Shown: positions 1-7,219 of the stretch, in pieces
Layout: each line of letters begins with the position of its first letter
Position numbering within the stretch: position 1 is the stretch's first letter
NCBI GenBank assembly: GCA_016291275.1
Contig: JAEEWY010000028.1
Location: forward strand, 1 to 12,414
Direction: 5' to 3'
DNA from: Methanobrevibacter sp.
GTDB taxonomy: Archaea > Methanobacteriota > Methanobacteria > Methanobacteriales > Methanobacteriaceae
Length of the DNA stretch: 12,414 nucleotides
The notes under the pieces: generated by a model
The model's database searches: none
What the model was told of the DNA's origin: nothing
The model's input: the letters and a program-made list of their open reading frames with translations, nothing else
Made by a program: the position numbers and the translations under genes

Positions 1-796
1 CACAAAGGCTCAACCTAAGGAAATGCTACCGGTTTATGACAAACCGACTATTCAATATGTAATAGAGGAATCAGTAAATTCCGGTGTAGATGACATTCTA
101 ATTGTTACAGGTAAAGGTAAAAGATCAATCGAAGACCATTTTGACAGGTCTTTTGAATTGGAGCATCATTTAAAGACAAAAGGCAAGGAAGAGTTCTTAA
201 AGGAAATCGAATATATCTCCGATTTGGCAGATATTCATTTCATAAGGCAAAAAAAGCAAAAAGGTCTTGGGGATGCTATTTATTGTGCAAAAAAACATGT
301 CGGAAATGATCCTTTTGTAGTTATGTTAGGGGATACAATCACTAAAGACACTGTTCCATGCACAAAGCAATTAATTGACATCTATGAGAAGTATGGCAAA
401 TCAGTCATCGCTTTGGAAGAGGTTCCTGATGAGAAGGTGGAAAGATACGGTATTATTGGTGGTGAAGAGATTGAACCTAATATCTATCAAATCGATAAGC
501 TAGTCGAAAAGCCACCTTTAAGAGTTGCACCAAGTAATTTGGCTATTATGGGAAGATATGTTCTCACTCCAGACATCTTTGACTGCATTGAAAATGTAGA
601 GCCAGGTTACGGTGGTGAAATCCAATTGACTGATGCATTGTCTAAATTGGATGAAATCTATGGTCAAGTCTTTAAAGGCCAATCCTATGATATAGGTAAC
701 CGTATCGATTGGTTAAAAACTTCCTTAAGATTTGCATTGGAAGATGAAAAAGCTAAAGATGAAATTCTAAACTTTATTAAAAATGAGATAATTTAA
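1..796 (+). CDS. galU: UTP--glucose-1-phosphate uridylyltransferase (5' partial)
   Basis: Makes UDP-glucose from UTP and glucose-1-phosphate in the cytoplasm, supplying glycan synthesis. The reading frame is open to the left edge: the bases before the first ATG (position 23) encode TKAQPKE, which continues directly into MLPVYDKP. This is the conserved sugar-nucleotidyltransferase segment that follows the missing GxGTRFLPA loop. That ATG is therefore internal, and roughly 15-20 N-terminal residues lie outside the window. Other family marks are VTGKGKRSIEDHF, the MLGDT metal/nucleotide site, LVEKP, GRYVLTPDIF, GYGGEIQLTDA and a C-terminal DIGNRIDWLKT. About 264 residues are visible, against roughly 285-290 for full-length GalU. 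The stop codon sits at the start of the loop of a hairpin (787-809). Neighbouring nucleotide-sugar and glycosyltransferase genes fit a surface-polysaccharide role. A related nucleotidyltransferase specificity such as dTDP-glucose is possible but less likely. Confidence 0.9.
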   Translation, partial: TKAQPKEMLPVYDKPTIQYVIEESVNSGVDDILIVTGKGKRSIEDHFDRSFELEHHLKTKGKEEFLKEIEYISDLADIHFIRQKKQKGLGDAIYCAKKHVGNDPFVVMLGDTITKDTVPCTKQLIDIYEKYGKSVIALEEVPDEKVERYGIIGGEEIEPNIYQIDKLVEKPPLRVAPSNLAIMGRYVLTPDIFDCIENVEPGYGGEIQLTDALSKLDEIYGQVFKGQSYDIGNRIDWLKTSLRFALEDEKAKDEILNFIKNEII

Positions 797-809
797 TTTT
801 ACAATTATC
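787..809 (+). terminator. Hairpin with galU stop codon in loop
   Basis: GATAATT (787-793) pairs with AATTATC (803-809), a 7-bp stem. The 9-base loop begins with the TAA stop (794-796). T-rich sequence follows (812-829). It is AT-only apart from one G-C pair, so stability is modest. Confidence 0.45.
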
Positions 810-848
810 CACTTTTATTTTTAATTTTTCAATTGTTTAAGTGATTCA

Positions 849-1394
849 ATGATTAATGAGAAAAGCCCTGAAGAGGAAATCGAAGAGCTGAAGATACAGC
901 TTTCCAATTACAGAAAGGAAAATCGCATTCTCAAGGAAAGGTGTGAATCCTATGAAGATAGGATAGAGCACTTTGCCATAGAAAGGGAAAACCTTTCAAG
1001 AGACATTATGAGATTTGAATCAATGGAAATGGAACTTAAGCAGTATGATATTGAGGAATTGGGGCTTGAAACCAAGAAATTGAATCATAGAATCGATATT
1101 CTTAGGAGATATCTTAAGACTGAAAGGCAAGACAATGAAAAATTGAATGAGCTTATAGATAAGTTGACAAAAGAACTGAATGATGCCAATTATGAAATTG
1201 CTAATCTGGAAAGGGACTTAAGGAAATCCAGGATTCGTCAGAATCAAAGAACCTACAATCTGGAAAATCGTTTGGATATAGCATATACAAAATTGGCACA
1301 GATGAAATACACTTTAAATGAATTTGAAGAATTAGGATTTTTTAAAAGGGTAAGAGGCAAGAAGCCTGAAAGCCTGGATGATATTGACATTTAA
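849..1394 (+). CDS. Coiled-coil protein of unknown function
   Basis: A 181-residue, highly charged, almost wholly helical protein that I do not recognise. Heptad-like spacing of Leu/Ile runs from about residue 8 to 160 (for example EEIEELKIQL, ENRILKERCE, LNELIDKLTKEL, YEIANLERDLRK), which indicates a long coiled coil, probably oligomeric. The last 25 residues break the pattern with a short basic stretch (FFKRVRGKKPE) and an acidic end. No signal peptide or membrane segment is visible, so a cytoplasmic protein is likely. The ATG at 849 is chosen because GTGAT (841-845) lies 3 nt before it, a spacing shared with other genes here. It is flanked by galU and a sugar epimerase gene, so a scaffold or length-control role in surface-glycan assembly is conceivable. 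That is inference from position alone. Confidence 0.75.
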   Translation: MINEKSPEEEIEELKIQLSNYRKENRILKERCESYEDRIEHFAIERENLSRDIMRFESMEMELKQYDIEELGLETKKLNHRIDILRRYLKTERQDNEKLNELIDKLTKELNDANYEIANLERDLRKSRIRQNQRTYNLENRLDIAYTKLAQMKYTLNEFEELGFFKRVRGKKPESLDDIDI

Positions 1395-1444
1395 TTTAAA
1401 TTTTATTTTGCAATTGATATTTATTTGATAAAAAGGTGTTTTTT

Positions 1445-2416
1445 ATGGAAACTCAAAGAATTATGGTAACTGGAGGAGCAGGATTTATAGGAACTAATCT
1501 TGTAAATGAACTTAGAAGCAGAGGTCATGAAGTATTGTCAGTTGACTTATTGCATCATGAAGATGAAGCAGACCTATACTCAGATTCCTATTCTGACTAT
1601 GTTAGAGGGGATATTAGAAACTATCGTCAAATGGAAAGAATCTTTGATGATAATGAAAAGTTCGATTATGTCTACAACTTAGCTGCCGAATATGGAAGAT
1701 GGAATGGTGAAGGATATTATGAAAACCTTTGGGAAACCAATGTAATCGGTTTAAAGAACATGATTCGTCTTCAAGAGAAATTAGGATTCAGAATGATTTC
1801 ATTCTCATCTGCAGAAGTTTACGGTGATTATGAAGGAATCATGACTGAAGATGTAATGGAAAACAGGCCAATTAAAGACACTTATCAAATGAATGACTAT
1901 GCGATTTCCAAATGGGCTGGAGAATTGATGTGCATGAACTCAGCAACCATGTTTGGAACTGAAACCGTAAGAGTACGTCCTGTAAACTGTTATGGTCCTC
2001 ATGAAGCTTATTCTCCATATAAAGGATTCATTCCTATTTTCATTTATAAAGCCCTTCATGGATTACCTTATTCAGTTCATAAAGGCCATAAGAGAATTAT
2101 TGATTATGTTGAAGACACTGCAAATACCTTTGCGAATATCGTGGATAATTTCATTCCTGGTGAAGTTTACAATGTTGGAAGTAAACAGGAATGGGAAATG
2201 ACCATTGAAGAGTATTCCGACTTGGTATTGGAAGCTGTAGGAATAGATGACTCTTTAGTGACTTACACTCCTGCTGAAGCATTCACTACAAAGGTCAAGA
2301 CCATTGACTTTTCCAAGGCTATCCGTGACTTAAAGCATGATCCAAAAGTTGACCCTAAAGAGGGAATCAGAAGAACTGTAGAATGGATGAAATGGTATTA
2401 TAGGATTGAAGATTAA
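1445..2416 (+). CDS. NAD(P)-dependent nucleotide-sugar epimerase/dehydratase (extended SDR)
   Basis: A 323-residue extended short-chain dehydrogenase/reductase that probably epimerises, dehydrates or decarboxylates an NDP-sugar in the cytoplasm. Visible marks are the Rossmann motif TGGAGFIG (residues 9-16), the acidic D34 after beta-2, GDIRN (55-59), NLAAEYG (78-84), the catalytic serine region FSSAEVYG (120-127) and the catalytic YAISK (Y152, K156), then RVRPVNCYGP. Length is normal for the family. The exact substrate cannot be read from sequence: RmlB-type dehydratases usually have a DE pair in the active-site loop, where this has AE. A GTG at 1436 would add three residues, but AAGGTG (1433-1438) is the Shine-Dalgarno for ATG 1445, with 6 nt between, so the ATG is chosen. 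The stop codon lies in the stem of a hairpin (2405-2430). Confidence 0.85.
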   Translation: METQRIMVTGGAGFIGTNLVNELRSRGHEVLSVDLLHHEDEADLYSDSYSDYVRGDIRNYRQMERIFDDNEKFDYVYNLAAEYGRWNGEGYYENLWETNVIGLKNMIRLQEKLGFRMISFSSAEVYGDYEGIMTEDVMENRPIKDTYQMNDYAISKWAGELMCMNSATMFGTETVRVRPVNCYGPHEAYSPYKGFIPIFIYKALHGLPYSVHKGHKRIIDYVEDTANTFANIVDNFIPGEVYNVGSKQEWEMTIEEYSDLVLEAVGIDDSLVTYTPAEAFTTKVKTIDFSKAIRDLKHDPKVDPKEGIRRTVEWMKWYYRIED

Positions 2417-2430
2417 TTCTTAATCTCAAT
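2405..2430 (+). terminator. Hairpin covering the epimerase stop codon
   Basis: AGATTAA (2410-2416) pairs with TTAATCT (2420-2426) around loop TTC. ATTG (2405-2408) and CAAT (2427-2430) extend the stem past a bulged A. The TAA stop is the last three bases of the left arm. The T-tract after it is weak. Confidence 0.45.
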
Positions 2431-2435
2431 TCTTT

Positions 2436-2477
2436 AATCAGTTTATAATCAGTTTATAATCAATTTATAATCAACTT
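2436..2477 (+). repeat. 11-bp tandem direct repeat upstream of the glycosyltransferase
   Basis: AATCAGTTTAT occurs at 2436-2446 and 2447-2457, AATCAATTTAT at 2458-2468, and a partial copy AATCAACTT at 2469-2477. The period of 11 bp is about one helical turn, so a protein bound to each copy would sit on the same face. The array ends about 58 bases before ATG 2535. Each unit holds a TTTATAA-like core, so it could be stacked TATA-like elements, an operator array or plain slippage. Confidence 0.7.
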
Positions 2478-2534
2478 TTTACTATTTTTTAGTTATTATT
2501 ATTTTATAATCTAATTTATTTTTCAAGTGATAAA

Positions 2535-3215
2535 ATGGCAAATGTAGTGGCTATCATACCTGCATACAATGAGGAAAAGGCTTTAGCTGATGTCATAGGC
2601 AAAACTTTAGAGCATGTTGATGAGGTTATCATTGTAGATGATGGAAGCAGCGACAAGACTTCTGAAGTAGCTATTGAAGCTGGCGCTCGAGTAATAAAAC
2701 ATAGCGTTAATTTAGGTAAGGGCGAAGCATTGAAATCAGGTTTTAAAGCTATTGGAGATGATTCAATAATCATTACAATAGATGGGGATGGCCAGCATAA
2801 TCCTTCAGAGATTCCTGATTTAGTAAGGCCAATAATTGAAGATGGTGCAGACTTGGTTAATGGAAGCAGGTATATGAATGGTCCTGAGGAAAACACTCCT
2901 GCTTACAGAAGAGTTGGACAAAAGGTCTTGGATATTGCCACAAATATCTCTGCAGGAACTAAGGTAACAGATTCCCAAAGCGGTTTTAGAGCATTTTCTC
3001 CTCAATCCAAAAATGTTTTCAGATTTAAGGACACAGGCTTTGGAATTGAAAGTGAAATGCTTGTTGATGCTGCTGAAGCAGGATTGAAAATAGTTGAAGT
3101 TCCTATAACAGTTCGCTATGATTTGGATGGATCTACAAAAGACCCAATAACTCATGGAGTAGGGGTTTTATTCAATATTGCCAAAGATAAAGTTCTCAGA
3201 ACTTTTAAAAGATAG
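2535..3215 (+). CDS. Glycosyltransferase family 2, dolichyl-phosphate sugar synthase-like
   Basis: A 226-residue GT-A fold inverting glycosyltransferase that probably transfers a hexose from a nucleotide sugar to a polyprenyl/dolichyl phosphate at the inner face of the membrane. Marks in order: PAYNEE (9-14), IIVDDGSSD (32-40), NLGKGEALKSGF (59-70), the metal-binding DGDGQH (83-88), NGSRY (109-113) and DSQSGFRAF (146-154). The chain ends after the catalytic domain without membrane helices, as in single-domain DPM1-type enzymes. The start is supported by GTGAT (2527-2531) 3 nt before ATG. A 118-base upstream gap with an 11-bp tandem repeat separates it from the epimerase gene. The TAG stop is the three-base loop of a small hairpin leading into a T7 run. 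It converges on the wzt gene. Confidence 0.88.
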   Translation: MANVVAIIPAYNEEKALADVIGKTLEHVDEVIIVDDGSSDKTSEVAIEAGARVIKHSVNLGKGEALKSGFKAIGDDSIIITIDGDGQHNPSEIPDLVRPIIEDGADLVNGSRYMNGPEENTPAYRRVGQKVLDIATNISAGTKVTDSQSGFRAFSPQSKNVFRFKDTGFGIESEMLVDAAEAGLKIVEVPITVRYDLDGSTKDPITHGVGVLFNIAKDKVLRTFKR

Positions 3216-3224
3216 TCTTTTTTT
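3207..3224 (+). terminator. Hairpin with glycosyltransferase stop codon as its loop
   Basis: AAAAGA (3207-3212) pairs with TCTTTT (3216-3221), and the three-base loop is exactly the TAG stop. The right arm runs straight into a T7 run (3218-3224). Confidence 0.5.
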
Positions 3225-3305
3225 AATTAGTTTTAATTTATTTTATAGTTTAAAAAATAGTCTCTTTTTTATAAAAATAGTTAAAATTAATAATAAAGAA
3301 AAATT

Positions 3306-3331
3306 AAAAAAATAGCTATTAAAAATAGCTA
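3306..3331 (-). terminator. Terminator of the wzm-wzt operon
   Basis: A perfect 8-bp dyad, TAGCTATT (3313-3320) and AATAGCTA (3324-3331), with a 3-base loop. Read on the minus strand it begins 9 bases after the wzt stop and is followed by seven T (3312-3306), a typical hairpin-plus-U-tract arrangement. Confidence 0.7.
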
Positions 3332-3339
3332 AAATAAAA

Positions 3340-4599
3340 TTAGAACCTTTGTGGTTTTAGTTTTTTGGTTTTTTCTTTGCTTGCATTCTTAGCTTCTTTT
3401 GTATATTTATCACAAATGTAATTTACTTCTCCAATCTCACGGACTTTTCCCTTTTCAATCCAGATTGCCTTATCACATATGGAACGGATTTCTGGAATGG
3501 AGTGAGATACAAGCAATACAGTAGTGTTGGATTCCATCAATGATTTGAGCTTTTCCTTACTTTTCTTCCTGAAAGTGATGTCTCCTACACCTAATACTTC
3601 ATCAAGAATTAGAATATCTGGATCCACTATTGTAGCAATTGAAAAACCAAGCTTTGAAAGCATACCAGAAGAGTAATTCTTAACTGCAAGATTTATGAAA
3701 TCTCCAAGTTCGCTGAATTCCAAGATTTCATCATACTTTTCTTTAAGGAATTTCTCATCATATCCTAAAATAGCACCATTCAGGAATATGTTTTCTCTTC
3801 CAGAGTAGTTCTTATCAAATCCAGCACCTAAGGATAATAAAGGAGCAATGTTACCGTTGATGATAACATCACCTTCATCAGGTGAGTAAACTCCAGAAAT
3901 GATTTTCAAAAGAGTACTTTTTCCAGCACCGTTGTATCCGATAAGACCTACCTTTTCACCTTTGTAGATTTTAAAGGATACATCATCAGTAGCTTTAAAG
4001 ATGGTTTTCTTTTCCTTGTTTCTCTTCAAGGTTCTGATAACATATTCCTTAAGGTTGTCTATCTTATCATTTCCAATCTTAAAGCTTAGGCTGACATTTC
4101 TTAGCTCGATAGCAACATTATCATCACCAGTTGTCTGGAGATAATTCTGATTATTATTATATTCCTCTAATAATTTAGCCTTTCTTTCCTTATTTTGCTG
4201 TCTTTTAAGTGCTTTTTCTTCTTTTTCTTTTTCTTCAGCAAGTCTTTTCGCTTCAAGTTCCTTTTGCTTTTCCTCTTCTTCAATTCTTTTCTTTTCCTCT
4301 TCAGATTCCTTTAAGAAGAAAGTGGTGAGCTCAGTTTTTTCATACTCTTCGCTACCTTCAAAAATAAGTTCAATCTTCAAGTCATTGTCAGAGTCAAAGG
4401 AAACTTCAAACTTACCTTCATCATCAGTTGTATATTGATGGGAATTGATGAATTCCCCATCTAATTTATAAGTATTACATTTTATGTTTTGATTGCCTAA
4501 AGAAGCATCATCAGCTGTTTTTAGGTATGCTTCGAGAGAGAATGTGTTATGAATAGATGGCACTATCTTTGTTTCAATCTTACTGTTTGTTTCATTCAT
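3340..4599 (-). CDS. wzt: Polysaccharide ABC exporter ATPase with N-terminal Ig-like domain
   Basis: A 419-residue ATPase that would energise glycan export with the permease encoded just upstream. Nucleotide-binding domain (about 162-400): Walker A GYNGAGKST (221-229), signature YSSGM (309-313), Walker B ILILDE (329-334) followed by VLGVGD, and switch His in VSHS (366). These are typical of the Wzt/TagH/RfbB group. Unusually, about 160 residues precede it. Residues 15-95 look like an Ig-like beta-sandwich (TTDDEGKFEVSF, then IFEGSEEYEKTE, recalling the FxGxxxY pattern of archaeal surface Ig repeats). Residues 97-147 are an E/K/R-rich helix. The carbohydrate-binding domain common at the C-terminus of Wzt is absent; only about 20 residues follow the ATPase. 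Start: AAGGAGAG (4606-4613) lies 6 nt before ATG. A hairpin plus T7 terminator follows at 3313-3331. Confidence 0.9.
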   Translation of the reverse strand: MNETNSKIETKIVPSIHNTFSLEAYLKTADDASLGNQNIKCNTYKLDGEFINSHQYTTDDEGKFEVSFDSDNDLKIELIFEGSEEYEKTELTTFFLKESEEEKKRIEEEEKQKELEAKRLAEEKEKEEKALKRQQNKERKAKLLEEYNNNQNYLQTTGDDNVAIELRNVSLSFKIGNDKIDNLKEYVIRTLKRNKEKKTIFKATDDVSFKIYKGEKVGLIGYNGAGKSTLLKIISGVYSPDEGDVIINGNIAPLLSLGAGFDKNYSGRENIFLNGAILGYDEKFLKEKYDEILEFSELGDFINLAVKNYSSGMLSKLGFSIATIVDPDILILDEVLGVGDITFRKKSKEKLKSLMESNTTVLLVSHSIPEIRSICDKAIWIEKGKVREIGEVNYICDKYTKEAKNASKEKTKKLKPQRF

Positions 4600-4650
4600 A
4601 TTTTTCTCTCCTTAATTTTTTTTCAATCAAAATTTGTTTTTAAATTCTTT

Positions 4651-5430
4651 TTATAACTCTAAAGTGATTTTGTTTTGATATTTTCTAAATACTAATACTC
4701 CAATAATAAATATAACTATTGAAAATATAATTGTTGTTAACATAATGGTTTGTGATGGGAATCTTCCATACATTACGAATTCCCTGAATTGAGCAATAAT
4801 TCCGTAAACTGGATTTAGTTCCATATATCCTCTAATAGGCTGTGGAACAATGTCCATTGGATAAAATATTGCACAAGCGTATACTAATAAGCTTGTAAAG
4901 ATCTTGTATAAGTATTCAATGTCTGTGAATTTTGTACATACGATAGCCAATATCAATCCCACTCCAGTGATTAGGATAACCAAGGTTGCAATTGGAATAA
5001 CTGCAAAGAGTCCCATTGCATAAAATGGAGCGCCAGTTACAATCATAATCGCTATCATAACGATTAAAGACATCAAAAAGTTTAAAAATTCTGAACAGAT
5101 TCCTCCAATAGCAAATATGTATCTTGGAATGAAGATCTTTTGCAAAATACTTCTGTTGCGTTTAATGGAGGTCATAGCTATTTTTGTTCCACTATTGAAG
5201 AAATCGATTACGCAACGTCCAGCCATAAAGTAAACTGGGAAGTTCTCAATACTTTTTGTAAAAAAGGTGGAAAATATAGCTGTTAATAATACCATTGTAA
5301 TCAATGGATTTAAAAAACTCCAAAGAATTCCTAATACAGAATCTTTATATTTTGTAGTGAAGTTTCTCTTGATGATCTGTTTTAGAAGGAAATTTTCACT
5401 ACTCCCTTTTTTCAGCATATCTAAAGTCAT
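4651..5430 (-). CDS. wzm: Polysaccharide ABC exporter permease (ABC2 type)
   Basis: A 259-residue integral membrane protein forming the channel for lipid-linked or surface polysaccharide export. The N-terminal amphipathic segment with KYKDSVLGILWSFLNPL (about 28-44) is the hallmark of the Wzm/TagG/RfbA permeases. Six hydrophobic segments follow, and a late loop contains the family-typical IFYPMDIVP and LNPVYGIIAQFRE. The last helix ends in FRKYQNKITLEL, a usual permease tail. Length matches the family. The ATG at 5430 has AGGT centred about 8 nt upstream on the minus strand. It is the first gene of a two-gene operon: wzt starts 51 bases after its stop, with no hairpin terminator between them. 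Topology and role are inferred from family resemblance, and the transported glycan is unknown. Confidence 0.92.
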   Translation of the reverse strand: MTLDMLKKGSSENFLLKQIIKRNFTTKYKDSVLGILWSFLNPLITMVLLTAIFSTFFTKSIENFPVYFMAGRCVIDFFNSGTKIAMTSIKRNRSILQKIFIPRYIFAIGGICSEFLNFLMSLIVMIAIMIVTGAPFYAMGLFAVIPIATLVILITGVGLILAIVCTKFTDIEYLYKIFTSLLVYACAIFYPMDIVPQPIRGYMELNPVYGIIAQFREFVMYGRFPSQTIMLTTIIFSIVIFIIGVLVFRKYQNKITLEL

Positions 5431-5754
5431 AGTTGTTACCTATTATTAAAGTTAAGTTAATTATCAATTTAAGTAATATAATTTTAATTTATTACATTTA
5501 ATTATTTAAGTTTATTTATTTTATTTACAAATATTTATAAATAATCCTATCTTGAAATTAAAAAATAATAAGATTTTAATGCATATTATTATTGTTATTG
5601 GAATATTTTTTAAGATGGGAATTACGAAATTCTTAAGATTTAAATTAAATTATATTAATAATGACAAACAATATTATAGTATCAAATTAAAATTATAATA
5701 AAATTTATAATTCAATGTTAAGATTTATATTAAAAAGTTTTAGGAGAGATAAAA
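5431..5754. promoter_or_regulatory. Divergent intergenic region between wzm and the four-Cys peptide gene
   Basis: 324 bases, strongly AT-rich, with no credible gene. It must hold the promoters for two divergent units. Candidate TATA elements are AATTTATAA (5702-5710), which would place a plus-strand start near 5732 and leave room for the Shine-Dalgarno at 5742, and TTTATAAAT (5534-5542) for the minus-strand wzm-wzt unit. A second plus-strand candidate, TTTATATT (5724-5731), is too close to the ATG to leave the ribosome binding site in the mRNA. In such AT-rich DNA these calls are weak. Confidence 0.4.
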
Positions 5755-5973
5755 ATGAAATTTGAAGATTTAATTGCAAAATGTCCTAAATGCGGTTCTA
5801 CTGATAAGACTGCTCACAGGAGATTCATTGATAATCATCACGCACATGCTGAATTGAAGGAATTCAAATGTGACAATTGCGGATATGTTTTTGAAACCGG
5901 TAATGATAAGGAAAAATCAGAAGAGGAAACCATTAAAAAGGACCTTATCGGTGAATTAAATAAAAAATTATAA
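5755..5973 (+). CDS. Small four-cysteine peptide, candidate substrate of the adjacent radical SAM enzyme
   Basis: A 72-residue protein with CPKC (10-13) and CDNC (39-42), a His-rich middle (H21, H28, H29, H31) and a charged tail (EKSEEETIKKDL). By pattern it is a zinc-ribbon fold such as occurs in TFIIS or rubredoxin-like small proteins. It lies 76 bases before a radical SAM/SPASM gene on the same strand, with no clear promoter between. From memory, methanogens carry a family of Cys-rich short peptides (TIGR04165) paired with a radical SAM enzyme (TIGR04083), and this pair resembles it. The assignment was not tested by any search. The simple alternative is an unmodified zinc-ribbon protein next to the enzyme. 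Start: AGGAGAGAT (5742-5750) lies 4 nt before ATG. No leader or membrane segment is seen, so it is probably cytoplasmic. Confidence 0.75.
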   Translation: MKFEDLIAKCPKCGSTDKTAHRRFIDNHHAHAELKEFKCDNCGYVFETGNDKEKSEEETIKKDLIGELNKKL

Positions 5974-6000
5974 TGATTTTCTATTAGATAATTAAAATCA
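5974..6000 (+). other. Inverted repeat between the four-Cys peptide and radical SAM genes
   Basis: TGATTTT (5974-5980) and AAAATCA (5994-6000) are exact inverted copies with a 13-base spacer, starting right after the peptide stop codon. No T-tract adjoins it, so it is more likely an mRNA processing or stability element between the two cistrons, or chance, than a terminator. Confidence 0.35.
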
Positions 6001-6049
6001 ATTGCTTTCAATAGTTTCATTCTTTTTAAAATTTATTTTGAGGGATAAA

Positions 6050-7189
6050 ATGACTTTTCATGTAATGATCATACCAACTTTAGGATGCCCATCCAACTGT
6101 GCCTATTGTTGGGGTTCTGAAGAAAATGCAGAGTTAATGGATATTGATGTCATAAACCAGATTGTCAAATGGTTAGCTAATTTTAGAGACGAACCTGTAC
6201 ATTTCACCTTCCACGGTGGAGAGCCATTGCTTGCAGGTTATGAATTCTATGAAAAGGCACTTCCATTGCTTAATGATGCAACAACTCATGAAACTGAAGG
6301 TTTTTCCCTACAAAGTAATTTATGGCTATTGGATGAGGATATGGCTAAATTATTCTCAAAATATAATATTGCTATCAGTACAAGCATTGATGGTCCTAAG
6401 GAAATCAATGATTATCAAAGAGGTGAAGGATACTTTGATAAAACCATGAAATCAGTTAAGTTAGCTACTGATAATGGCATACAAATCAACTTTGTCTGCA
6501 CATTCACTTCATATTCCAAGGATTTCTCAGATGAGATTTATGATTTCTTTAAGGAAAACGGATTGAACTTGAAAATTCATGCTGCATTGCCATCATTGCG
6601 TGGAGATAATGCAGACCCATGGGCACTTCCTCAAGAGGAACATGGAAAATTGTTGATTGATTGGTTAGATAAGTACCTATACGATTTGGATAAGTTTGTC
6701 ATTATGGATTTGGACCATATTGCAAAAAGCAGTCTTAGAAGAGTGGGAACATTATGTACTTTTAATGACTGTATGGGAACTACATTAGCTGTAGGTCATG
6801 ACGGTTCCATTTACCCTTGCTATCGTTTTGTTGGAATGGATGAATACATTATGGGAAATGTATACGATGAGCCATCCATGGAAGATTTGGAGAAATCTGA
6901 AGCTTGGGAAAAACTAATGGAATTCAAGAGTTTTGTTGATGAGGACTGTGCAGATTGCAAGTTCATTAAATTCTGCAGAGGCGGATGTCCTTATAATGGA
7001 ATAGTTGCTACCCAATCTCCAAGAGCTGTAGATCCTCAATGTGAAGCTTATAAGATGATTTTCGGTGAAGTCTCTAAAAAAGCCAATGAAGACTTCAAGA
7101 AAAATGCAATGGCAGCATTTGGTGGAGCTCCAAGAGTTAGAAAAGAAGGAGAGCCATTTTCAATTATGGATTTAATGACTAAAATGTAA
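6050..7189 (+). CDS. Radical SAM/SPASM peptide-modifying enzyme
   Basis: A 379-residue enzyme that would cleave S-adenosylmethionine to a 5'-deoxyadenosyl radical and modify a peptide. The radical SAM cluster motif is C13-x3-C17-x2-C20 (CPSNCAYC), with FHGGEP (54-59) for SAM binding. The C-terminal SPASM domain has eight cysteines, C236, C241, C257, C300, C303, C309, C313 and C331, spaced as in anaerobic sulfatase-maturating enzymes with two auxiliary 4Fe-4S clusters. The residue after C257 is Tyr, where known sulfatase maturases carry the Asp proposed as catalytic base, and no sulfatase gene is present. A different peptide substrate, perhaps the preceding four-Cys protein, is therefore inferred. 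Upstream in-frame codons are open back to 6002, but AGGGAT (6041-6046) 3 nt before ATG 6050 and the family-like start MTFHVMIIPTLGC decide the start. The stop lies in a hairpin. Confidence 0.88.
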   Translation: MTFHVMIIPTLGCPSNCAYCWGSEENAELMDIDVINQIVKWLANFRDEPVHFTFHGGEPLLAGYEFYEKALPLLNDATTHETEGFSLQSNLWLLDEDMAKLFSKYNIAISTSIDGPKEINDYQRGEGYFDKTMKSVKLATDNGIQINFVCTFTSYSKDFSDEIYDFFKENGLNLKIHAALPSLRGDNADPWALPQEEHGKLLIDWLDKYLYDLDKFVIMDLDHIAKSSLRRVGTLCTFNDCMGTTLAVGHDGSIYPCYRFVGMDEYIMGNVYDEPSMEDLEKSEAWEKLMEFKSFVDEDCADCKFIKFCRGGCPYNGIVATQSPRAVDPQCEAYKMIFGEVSKKANEDFKKNAMAAFGGAPRVRKEGEPFSIMDLMTKM

Positions 7190-7219
7190 TTTTTAAATTA
7201 CTTTTTCTATTTTTTTTAT
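7186..7219 (+). terminator. Hairpin and T-tract ending the radical SAM gene
   Basis: GTAATT (7186-7191) pairs with AATTAC (7196-7201) around TTTA. The TAA stop (7187-7189) lies in the left arm. TTTTTCTA and a T8 run follow immediately (7202-7217). Confidence 0.55.

Noticed and set aside
1393..1402. AATTTAAATT palindrome at the coiled-coil gene stop as another terminator hairpin
   Set aside because: It has no loop and is pure A/T; it cannot form a useful hairpin.
2516..3155. Two long antisense open frames across the glycosyltransferase gene
   Set aside because: They are complementary shadows of a gene with clear GT2 motifs, show no recognisable domains and have no ribosome binding site.
6002..6049. 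Upstream extension of the radical SAM protein (16 residues)
   Set aside because: ATG 6050 has AGGGAT at the spacing used by neighbours and gives the family-like start just before the CxxxCxxC motif.
6050..7189. Call as anaerobic sulfatase-maturating enzyme
   Set aside because: Overall architecture fits, but Tyr replaces the key Asp after the third SPASM Cys and no sulfatase is nearby.
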